Of a stretch of DNA of 6,983 bases, positions 1-5,090 are shown piece after piece. The notes beneath the pieces are model-generated. The model was not told the DNA's origin, ran no database searches, and saw nothing but the letters and a program-made list of their open reading frames with translations. This DNA comes from Marinosulfonomonas sp. (GTDB lineage: Bacteria > Pseudomonadota > Alphaproteobacteria > Rhodobacterales > Rhodobacteraceae), in contig WGBJ01000394.1 of NCBI GenBank assembly GCA_015494385.1, positions 1 to 6,983 on the forward strand, written 5' to 3'. The position numbers and the translations under genes are program-made. How positions within the stretch are numbered: position 1 is the stretch's first letter; each line of letters opens with the position of its first letter.

Positions 1-347
1 CGATGACCTCGATGGTTCTGTCGCTGTTTTCGCTACCCTTCGGCTGGGTCTGGCCGGTGGGGATGGAATGGTTTTACCTGATTGGCGCAGGCGTGGTTGG
101 CGGTGTGGGGCAGATATTGCTGACCAGCAGCTACCGCTTTGCCGATGCCAGCACCCTGGCGCCGTTCACCTATGTGTCGATGATCTGGTCGCTACTGATC
201 GGTTACTTCGCCTTTGACGAGGTGCCCACATGGGCGATGCTGGCCGGTGCCGCATTGATTATCCTGTCGGGCGTGGCCATCGTGCTGCGCGAACGGCAGT
301 TGGGGTTGGCCCGCACCGCCATGCGCAATGTCACCAAACCACGCTAG
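1..347 (+). CDS. EamA/DMT-family transporter, C-terminal fragment (5' end outside the window)
   Basis: This is the C-terminal part of a drug/metabolite-transporter (EamA) inner-membrane permease; the substrate cannot be told from the sequence. About 114 residues are visible from the ATG at position 3. That ATG is probably internal, because a normal EamA protein has about 300 residues and ten membrane helices. The fragment holds about four hydrophobic segments (residues ~1-17, 22-43, 50-71 and 78-96 of the visible part), fitting the last four helices. The stretch APFTYVSMIWSLLIGYFAFDE, with its acidic residue before a proline, followed by a glycine-rich last helix, is typical of the second EamA repeat. 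A basic cytoplasmic tail (RERQLGLARTAMRNVTKPR) ends the protein. Its TAG stop overlaps the stop of the convergent rsmB-like gene. The family call is firm; specificity is unknown. Confidence 0.85.
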   Translation, partial: MTSMVLSLFSLPFGWVWPVGMEWFYLIGAGVVGGVGQILLTSSYRFADASTLAPFTYVSMIWSLLIGYFAFDEVPTWAMLAGAALIILSGVAIVLRERQLGLARTAMRNVTKPR

Positions 348-1606
348 GTGCCTTTTCGGATCACCGCGATGTAAAACCCGTCCATGCCGCCCATGTCCGC
401 CCAGTAATCGGGGCGCAGGCGCAGGCCGCCTTCGGGCGTGGCCCATGCCGGATCAAGCCCTGCAAGGGTGATCGGCTCGACCGTAATATCATCATGGCGT
501 TTCAGCGCATCCTCGATCTGGATTTCGCCCTCGTCCGGCAGCAGCGAACAGGTGCAAAACACCAGCCGCCCGCCCGGTTTTAGCTGGCTCAGGGCGTGGT
601 CAATCATCCGTTCCTGCAAGGCAAACAGCGCGGGAAAATCCGCGCCATCCTTGGCGTGGGGCAAATCGGGGTGCCGGCGGATTGTGCCTGTCGCGGTGCA
701 GGGCGCATCCAGCAGGATCGCGTCAAACAGCGCCTCGCGCCACTCCAGCGCGTCCACCACCCGCAGGGTTGCATCCAGCCCCGTGCGCTCCAGATTTTCG
801 CGCACCCGCGCCATCCGTTTCTTAGAGACATCAATCGCCACCACATCGGCCCCCGCTGCGGCCAGTTGCATGGTTTTGCCACCGGGGGCGGCGCACATAT
901 CCAGCACCCGTTCACCGGCTCGCGCGTTCAAAACCTTGGCGGGGATCGCGGCGGCGGCGTCCTGCACCCACCAGTCACCCGCCTCATATCCGGCAAGGGC
1001 CGAGACCTGACCAGCCCCCAACACCCGCACTGATCCAGTCGGCAACACTGTGCCGCCAACGGCCTTGGCCAGCGGCGCCGCATCCCCCTTGGGCGTCAAA
1101 TCCAGCGGTGCGCCCTTGGCAAAGCTGGCTTCCATCGCCTCGACGGTTTTCTTGCCGTAATCGGCCACCAGCGGTTTGCGCAACCATTTCGGCAGGCGCG
1201 GCAAGGGCAATTTATCCCACGCCGCCACGTCGATCTTGCGCAACACCGCGTTGACCATGCCTGATGCCCGATGATGCACCTTGTCCGCTTTGACCATTGA
1301 CACGGCCGAATTCACCACCCCGTGTGCCGCGGCACCATCAACGCACAGCTCGACCACCGACAGGCGCAATACGTTGTGCACCATCAGGTCCGGTTTGCGT
1401 TGCAAAAACGGCCCCAGCATCCGGTCGGCCCGATCCATCCAGCGCAGGGTTTCCATCGCCAGCCGCTGTGCGCGGGCCTTTTCGGACGGGTCCAGCTTGT
1501 CCAGCGCACCGGTCACCAACAGTTCGGGCAGCAACGCGCCTTTGCCCAATACCCCGTCCAGCAATCGAACCGCCGCGCGGCGCGGGTTTAGACCGGGTTG
1601 GGACAT
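344..1606 (-). CDS. rsmB: RsmB/NOP-family 16S rRNA (cytosine-5) methyltransferase
   Basis: This 420-aa protein is predicted to methylate a cytosine of 16S rRNA at C5 (C967 in E. coli) using S-adenosylmethionine, in the cytoplasm during 30S assembly. Residues ~1-130 form the NusB-like RNA-binding domain typical of RsmB, with the conserved HGVVNSAVSM...GMVNAVLRKI region at ~95-125. The Rossmann methyltransferase domain follows, with SAM motif I CAAPGGKTMQLA at 238-249 and D259 at the end of the next strand. Motif IV is DAPCTATGTIRRHPD (300-314), carrying the product-release Cys303. Motif VI is CTCSLLPDEGE (351-361), with Cys353 of TCS as the expected nucleophile. The ending GMDGFYIAVIRK is also typical. 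Length is close to E. coli RsmB (429 aa). The ATG at 1606 is preceded by AAAGGAA (1619-1613) at good spacing. Both cysteines are present, so it should be active. Another RsmB/RsmF-like target cannot be excluded. Confidence 0.93.
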   Translation of the reverse strand: MSQPGLNPRRAAVRLLDGVLGKGALLPELLVTGALDKLDPSEKARAQRLAMETLRWMDRADRMLGPFLQRKPDLMVHNVLRLSVVELCVDGAAAHGVVNSAVSMVKADKVHHRASGMVNAVLRKIDVAAWDKLPLPRLPKWLRKPLVADYGKKTVEAMEASFAKGAPLDLTPKGDAAPLAKAVGGTVLPTGSVRVLGAGQVSALAGYEAGDWWVQDAAAAIPAKVLNARAGERVLDMCAAPGGKTMQLAAAGADVVAIDVSKKRMARVRENLERTGLDATLRVVDALEWREALFDAILLDAPCTATGTIRRHPDLPHAKDGADFPALFALQERMIDHALSQLKPGGRLVFCTCSLLPDEGEIQIEDALKRHDDITVEPITLAGLDPAWATPEGGLRLRPDYWADMGGMDGFYIAVIRKGT

Positions 1607-1620
1607 GGTGTATTCCTTTG

Positions 1621-1650
1621 TTGATATGCCTGCGTCACCGCCTATATCAT
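1621..1650 (+). promoter_or_regulatory. Predicted sigma70-type promoter of the DUF1674 gene
   Basis: TTGATA at 1621-1626 (5 of 6 to TTGACA) and TATCAT at 1645-1650 (5 of 6 to TATAAT) are separated by 18 bases. Transcription would start near 1657, leaving a short leader with AAGAG (1666-1670) seven bases before the ATG at 1678. It lies in the 71-base gap between two divergent genes. This is a visual match to the consensus only. Confidence 0.5.
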
Positions 1651-1653
1651 AGG
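1641..1653. promoter_or_regulatory. Symmetric -10 region shared by divergent genes
   Basis: CCTAT-ATC-ATAGG is a 5+3+5 interrupted palindrome. Read on the plus strand it gives TATCAT (1645-1650). Read on the minus strand it gives TATGAT (1651-1646). Each matches 5 of 6 bases of TATAAT. The minus-strand reading would drive the rsmB-like gene, whose ATG is about 40 bases downstream. No good minus-strand -35 box was found at 16-18 bases, so that direction is less certain. Confidence 0.35.
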
Positions 1654-1677
1654 GGCAAGCTGAACAAGAGATGAGCC

Positions 1678-1866
1678 ATGTCAGATACGCCCCCCGATAC
1701 CCCCAAAGACCTGCCCCCCGCCGCGCAACGCGCGCTGAAGGAAGCCGAGGAACGCCGCAAAAATGCCAAAGCCGCCGAGTTGCCCAAAGAGCTGGGTGGC
1801 CGCGACGGACCAGAACCTGTGCGCTATGGCGATTGGGAGAAGAAGGGGATCGCGGTGGATTTTTGA
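1678..1866 (+). CDS. DUF1674 / SDHAF4-like succinate dehydrogenase assembly factor
   Basis: This small soluble protein of 62 aa belongs to DUF1674, the family of mitochondrial SDHAF4/Sdh8. Those factors bind the flavinylated SdhA subunit and help its assembly into succinate dehydrogenase (complex II). The family signature fills residues 40-62: a GG-RDGPEP-VRYGDWE-KKG core and a terminal DF. The first ~38 residues are rich in Pro, Ala, Lys and Glu (PPDTPKDLPPAAQRALKEAE) and are probably flexible or helical. There is no signal peptide or membrane segment. The size matches bacterial members, which lack the mitochondrial targeting sequence. The start is supported by AAGAG (1666-1670), seven bases upstream. 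The gene is transcribed away from rsmB and converges on dapB, with a large inverted repeat between. Family membership is clear; the assembly role is inferred from the eukaryotic homologues. Confidence 0.88.
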   Translation: MSDTPPDTPKDLPPAAQRALKEAEERRKNAKAAELPKELGGRDGPEPVRYGDWEKKGIAVDF

Positions 1867-1899
1867 GGGGGCCAAGATGCCCTCACTATCTCGCACCCA

Positions 1900-1976
1900 T
1901 GTCATCCCCGTGCAAGCGGGGACCCCTCGAAGCTTGGCGCATCCTTAACGAGGTCCCCGCTTGCGCGGGGATGACA
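1900..1976. repeat. Large inverted repeat, REP-like dispersed palindromic element
   Basis: Two 25-base arms (1900-1924 and 1952-1976) are reverse complements with one mismatch, around a 27-base loop. The left arm starts TGTCATCCCCGTGCAAG and ends CGGGGACC; the right arm is its mirror. Each arm also contains its own smaller palindrome (TCCCCG...CGGGGA). The TCATCCCCGC-GCAAGCGGGGA core resembles short palindromes scattered between genes in many alphaproteobacterial genomes. It lies between the stop of the DUF1674 gene and the stop of dapB, so it could end or protect both transcripts. Neither side carries a T-run, so it is not a classical intrinsic terminator. No transposase or target-site duplication was seen. 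Confidence 0.85.
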
Positions 1977-1991
1977 AGGTTTAGCCCAAAA

Positions 1992-2801
1992 CTACAACCC
2001 CAGCACATCCAGCATATCGTATTCCCCCGGCTTGCGCCCTTGCCCCCACAGCGCGGCCTTTAGGGCACCACGGGCGAAAATGGCGCGGTCGGTGGCCATG
2101 TGGCGCAGCACGATGCGCTCGCCTTCGCCGGCGAAAATCACATCATGTTCACCCACAATATCCCCGCCACGAATGGCCGAAAAGCCGATGTCGCCGCGTT
2201 TGCGTTCGCCGGTGATCCCGTCGCGTCCGCTGTCCTTTACCGTGGCCAAAGAAACCCCGCGCCCATCGGCGGCGGCCTCGCCCAGCATCAGCGCGGTGCC
2301 GGATGGCGCGTCCACCTTGTGTCTGTGGTGGGCCTCGACAATTTCGATGTCGAAATCCGCATCCAGCGCGGCGGCGACCTGTTTGGTCAGTTGCACCAGC
2401 AGATTCACCCCAAGGCTCATGTTGCCCGCCCGTACCACAACGGAATGTCGCGATGCGGCCTTGATTTTCGCCAGATCATCATCCGACAACCCCGTGGTGC
2501 CGATCACATGCACCGCACGCGCCTGCGCGGCCAGTTCCGCCATCGCCACCGTGGCCGCAGGCACCGTGAAATCAATCACCGCTTGGGCTTTGGCCATGAC
2601 CTCAAGCGGATCGTCGCTGACCTTCACGCCAATTTCGGCGCCGCCCATTGCCACGCCGACGTCCTGACCGATCCAGTCATGGCCGGGCCGTTCCAGCGCG
2701 CCAACCAATTGCATTGCCTTGTTTTCACTGACCAATTTCACCAGCATCTGACCCATCCGGCCCGACACCCCGTTTACCACCACGCCCGGAAGTTTGCTCA
2801 T
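1992..2801 (-). CDS. dapB: 4-hydroxy-tetrahydrodipicolinate reductase DapB
   Basis: This 269-aa cytoplasmic enzyme reduces 4-hydroxy-tetrahydrodipicolinate to tetrahydrodipicolinate with NAD(P)H. This is the second step specific to diaminopimelate and lysine synthesis, feeding peptidoglycan. The N-terminal dinucleotide-binding loop is GVSGRMG (11-17), followed by the GTTG turn (101-104) and the AGNMSLGVN segment (125-133). The catalytic and substrate-binding block [15 protein letters not shown] (156-170) contains H158, H159 and K162, matching the E. coli His/His/Lys set. RGGDIVGEH (211-219) and the C-terminal YDMLDVLGL are also typical. Length equals that of the family (~270 aa). The ATG has a strong AGGAG (2813-2809) at seven bases. 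It is divergent from rbfA and convergent with the DUF1674 gene, so it is probably monocistronic. Nothing looks broken. Confidence 0.96.
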   Translation of the reverse strand: MSKLPGVVVNGVSGRMGQMLVKLVSENKAMQLVGALERPGHDWIGQDVGVAMGGAEIGVKVSDDPLEVMAKAQAVIDFTVPAATVAMAELAAQARAVHVIGTTGLSDDDLAKIKAASRHSVVVRAGNMSLGVNLLVQLTKQVAAALDADFDIEIVEAHHRHKVDAPSGTALMLGEAAADGRGVSLATVKDSGRDGITGERKRGDIGFSAIRGGDIVGEHDVIFAGEGERIVLRHMATDRAIFARGALKAALWGQGRKPGEYDMLDVLGL

Positions 2802-2813
2802 CCTGCATCTCCT

Positions 2814-2835
2814 AAATATCTGTAGTGTATATACT
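2814..2835. promoter_or_regulatory. AT-rich patch with palindrome between dapB and rbfA
   Basis: The 76-base gap between the divergent dapB and rbfA starts holds a short AT-rich stretch in otherwise GC-rich DNA. It contains the perfect palindrome GTATATAC (2827-2834). TATACT (2830-2835) would be a fair plus-strand -10 for rbfA, and TACACT on the minus strand is a weaker one for dapB. No convincing -35 box was found for either direction. It probably holds one or both promoters, but the assignment is tentative. Confidence 0.3.
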
Positions 2836-2877
2836 GACCCGCTTGCACAGATCGCGCAACCGGCTTAGATGGGGTTT

Positions 2878-3309
2878 ATGGCAAAACAAACCCACCATTC
2901 GGCCCGTGGCCCCTCGCAACGTCAACTGCGTGTTGGCGAATTGATCCGGCGTTCCCTGTCGGAAATCCTGACCCGTGGCGATATCCACGATCCCGACCTG
3001 AACCGCATGTCGATTACGGTGGGCGAGGTGCGCACATCGCCCGACCTGAAGGTTGCGACCGCATTCGTGCTGCCGCTGGGCGGCAAGGACAAGGAACAGG
3101 CGCTGTTGCTGCTGCGCCAGAACCGATATGAAATCCGCCGCGCGGTGGCCAAAACGCTGGCCCTGAAATATGCGCCGGAAATTCGGTTCCTGATTGACGA
3201 AACTTTTGATCAGATGGACGAGACCCGTCGCATTCTGGAACAGGACGACGTGCGCCGCGATATTGAAAATGACAGCGATGGCGGGGATGCAGACGGAGGC
3301 GGTGAATGA
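2878..3309 (+). CDS. rbfA: 30S ribosome-binding factor RbfA
   Basis: RbfA binds the immature 30S subunit near the 5' helix of 16S rRNA and is needed for late maturation and cold adaptation. The chosen start gives 143 aa. The single KH-type domain spans ~15-115. It opens with GPSQRQLRVGELIRRSLSEIL (11-31), continues with ITVGEVRTSPDLKVATAFV (46-64), and ends with the P-E-I-R-F-x-x-D-E-T strand and FDQMDETRRILEQ helix (100-122). The last ~14 residues are an acidic, glycine-rich tail. An in-frame ATG at 2869 would add three residues (MGF). Neither start has a clear Shine-Dalgarno; 2878 (MAKQ) was chosen because alphaproteobacterial RbfA proteins commonly begin this way, as I recall them. Its stop overlaps the next start by ATGA, so translation of the two is likely coupled. 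Confidence 0.93.
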   Translation: MAKQTHHSARGPSQRQLRVGELIRRSLSEILTRGDIHDPDLNRMSITVGEVRTSPDLKVATAFVLPLGGKDKEQALLLLRQNRYEIRRAVAKTLALKYAPEIRFLIDETFDQMDETRRILEQDDVRRDIENDSDGGDADGGGE

Positions 3310-4028
3310 TCCGCGCCGTTTTGGCATTTCTGTTCCTGTTGCCCGCTGCGGCGAATGCCTGCGAAACGCTGACGTATAAATCCAACGACTACACCCTTTG
3401 CGAAGCGACGCTGGACGATGATCTGCGGCTGTTCCATTCCGATGCGGATGGTCGGCTGCTGGGCAGTTTTAGCCGGATCAACGCGATGCTGGAGCAGAAC
3501 GGCCAGATGCTGGGCTTTGCCATGAATGCCGGGATGTATCATTCCGACCGCAGCCCTGTTGGCCTGTTTATCGAGAACGGCAAGGAACGCGCACCGCTGG
3601 CCGATGGCGGCACATACGGCAACTTTGGCCTGAAACCCAATGGCGTGTTCTGTTTCGGCAAGGACCGGTTGGCGGTGATTGAAACCAATGCGTTTCGCGA
3701 TGCCAGACCGGCTTGTGATTATGCCACACAGTCCGGCCCGATGCTGGTGATTGACGGGGCGCTGCATCCGCGGTTTCTGCTGGATGCGACCTCGCGTTAT
3801 ATCCGCAACGGGGTCGGGGTTTCGGCCGATGGCACCCGCGCATGGTTCGTGATCTCGGACAATCCGGTCACCTTCCACGAATTCGGCTCGCTGTTTCGCG
3901 ACCATCTGAAAACTCCCAATGCGCTCTATTTCGACGGCAAGGTTTCGCGCCTGTATGCGCCCGATCTGGGCCGGTCCGACAGTGGCTTTCCGCTGGGGGT
4001 GATCGTGGGCACCGTGATCAGCCGTTGA
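3306..4028 (+). CDS. Exported phosphodiester glycosidase-domain (NAGPA/DUF2233-like) protein
   Basis: This 240-aa protein resembles the phosphodiester glycosidase family, whose animal member (NAGPA) removes N-acetylglucosamine from a phosphodiester. Bacterial members are exported and mostly uncharacterised. Residues 1-18 are a signal peptide: Arg3, a hydrophobic core, then AAANA for signal peptidase I cleavage before Cys19. Motifs fitting the family are AMNAGMYH (72-79), GNFGLKPNGVF (105-115), ATQSGPMLV (140-148), RNGVGVS (167-173) and NALYFDG (205-211). The mature part has exactly four cysteines (19, 32, 116, 137), which could form two disulfides, as expected in the periplasm. The start codon lies inside the rbfA stop (ATGA), and truB follows after 57 bases, so it is embedded in a translation-related operon. 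Family confidence is good; substrate and physiological role are unknown. Confidence 0.82.
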   Translation: MIRAVLAFLFLLPAAANACETLTYKSNDYTLCEATLDDDLRLFHSDADGRLLGSFSRINAMLEQNGQMLGFAMNAGMYHSDRSPVGLFIENGKERAPLADGGTYGNFGLKPNGVFCFGKDRLAVIETNAFRDARPACDYATQSGPMLVIDGALHPRFLLDATSRYIRNGVGVSADGTRAWFVISDNPVTFHEFGSLFRDHLKTPNALYFDGKVSRLYAPDLGRSDSGFPLGVIVGTVISR

Positions 4029-4073
4029 CCTGCGTGGGCAGGCGCACTAAACGCCACATCTTAAGGTAATTTC

Positions 4074-4078
4074 TGGAG
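4074..4078 (+). promoter_or_regulatory. Ribosome binding site that fixes the TTG start of truB
   Basis: TGGAG lies seven bases before TTG at 4086. No ATG or GTG is available in frame near the conserved N-terminus ([19 protein letters not shown]), so the Shine-Dalgarno and the homology together select TTG. Confidence 0.65.
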
Positions 4079-4085
4079 CACACCC

Positions 4086-4997
4086 TTGGGACGCAGACGT
4101 AAAAATGGCCGTGATATTTCGGGCTGGCTGGTGATCAACAAACCGGCGGGCATCACCTCGAATGCGGTGGTGAACAAGGTGCGTTGGGCGATGGACGCGA
4201 AAAAGGCGGGCCATGCGGGCACATTGGACCCCGAGGCAACCGGCGTGCTGGCGATTGCGCTGGGCGAGGCGACGAAAACCGTGCCCTATATTACGGATGC
4301 GCAAAAGGCCTATCGTTTTACCGTGCGGCTGGGGCAGGCGACCAACACCGATGATGCCGAGGGCGAAGTAATCGCTGAATCCGACACGCGCCCCACCGAT
4401 GATGAAATCCGCGCAGCATTGCCGCAATTCACCGGCGACATCATGCAAATCCCGCCACAGTTTTCTGCCGTGAAAATTGACGGCCAGCGTGCCTATAAAC
4501 TGGCCCGCGCGGGCGAAGAGGTCGAGATCAAGGCCCGCCCGCTGTGGGTCGAGGAACTGGAACTGGTCGAGCGGATCGGCGATGATCATATCGTGCTGGA
4601 AATGATCTGCGGCAAGGGTGGCTATGTGCGCTCGATCGCGCGTGATCTGGGGGCGGTGCTGGGGTGTTTCGCCCATGTCAAATCGCTGCACCGTGTCTGG
4701 TCCGGCCCTTTCGAGGCCGAGGATGGCATCACCATGGAACTGGTCGAGGAACTGGCCAAAACCGGCGAGCTGGACGCCTATCTGCGCCCGCTGGAACAGG
4801 GGTTGGAAGACCTGCCCGAACTGCGCTGCACCCCCGAAGCTGCCGCGCGTTTGCGGCACGGGAATCCGGGGATGGTGCTGGCGTCTGATGTGGAATACGG
4901 CGACGAGGCCTGGGCGTCGCTGGATGGCAAAGCCGTCGCGGTAGGCGTTTACAAATCTGGTGAATTGCACCCGTCACGGGTGTTCAATACGGCGTAG
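4086..4997 (+). CDS. truB: tRNA pseudouridine(55) synthase TruB
   Basis: TruB converts U55 of the tRNA T-loop to pseudouridine in the cytoplasm. The 303-aa protein has the expected order of motifs: [14 protein letters not shown] (13-26), and the catalytic loop [15 protein letters not shown] (41-55), in which Asp48 is the nucleophile (the same number as in E. coli). These are followed by [20 protein letters not shown] (76-95), the Q-x-P-P-x-[FY]-S-A-x-K block ([10 protein letters not shown], 121-130), and [12 protein letters not shown] (178-189). The C-terminal ~70 residues form a PUA-like region (GNPGMVL...[14 protein letters not shown]). It starts at TTG, supported by TGGAG at 4074-4078. It lies 57 bases after the glycosidase-like gene, probably in the same operon as rbfA. 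An antisense frame covers most of it but is a codon-bias shadow. Length and motifs are complete. Confidence 0.96.
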   Translation: MGRRRKNGRDISGWLVINKPAGITSNAVVNKVRWAMDAKKAGHAGTLDPEATGVLAIALGEATKTVPYITDAQKAYRFTVRLGQATNTDDAEGEVIAESDTRPTDDEIRAALPQFTGDIMQIPPQFSAVKIDGQRAYKLARAGEEVEIKARPLWVEELELVERIGDDHIVLEMICGKGGYVRSIARDLGAVLGCFAHVKSLHRVWSGPFEAEDGITMELVEELAKTGELDAYLRPLEQGLEDLPELRCTPEAAARLRHGNPGMVLASDVEYGDEAWASLDGKAVAVGVYKSGELHPSRVFNTA

Positions 4998-5090
4998 GTG
5001 TCAATCGGCATCCCCTGTTTTTAACCCGCCCCCCATCGCCAGCTTTGCCGGATTGTGGTCAAGGTATCTCTTCCCTGTGCCGGACTCAGG
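4998..5090. other. Convergent gap between truB and ecm
   Basis: These 93 bases separate two genes that end facing each other. A T-run (CTGTTTTTAA, about 5018-5027) is present, but no stable stem was found directly before it, so I do not call an intrinsic terminator. No coding signal was seen here. Confidence 0.4.

Noticed and set aside
438..1010. 190-codon frame opposite the rsmB-like gene
   Set aside because: Ser/Arg/Ala-rich shadow of the methyltransferase codons; the real gene keeps every catalytic motif.
1671..2063. 130-codon plus-strand frame starting just before the DUF1674 gene
   Set aside because: It runs out of frame through the DUF1674 gene, through the inverted repeat and into dapB. 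The alternative 62-aa frame has the full DUF1674 signature.
2032..2825. Two plus-strand open frames of 211 and 241 codons opposite dapB
   Set aside because: dapB is complete with catalytic residues and a strong ribosome site. The opposite frames show only complementary codon bias.
3210..3905. 231-codon open frame antisense to rbfA and the glycosidase-like gene
   Set aside because: It crosses two well-supported genes on the other strand and has no recognisable motif or ribosome site.
4029..4055. Small hairpins after the glycosidase-like gene (CCTGC-GTGG-GCAGG, and GGCG...CGCC)
   Set aside because: The stems have only four or five pairs and no T-run follows, so this does not support a terminator between this gene and truB.
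4047..4970. 307-codon open frame antisense to truB, longer than truB itself
   Set aside because: It lies opposite a gene with all TruB motifs. Its composition (many His, Gln, Arg, Phe) is that of a GC-rich shadow frame, and no family is recognisable.
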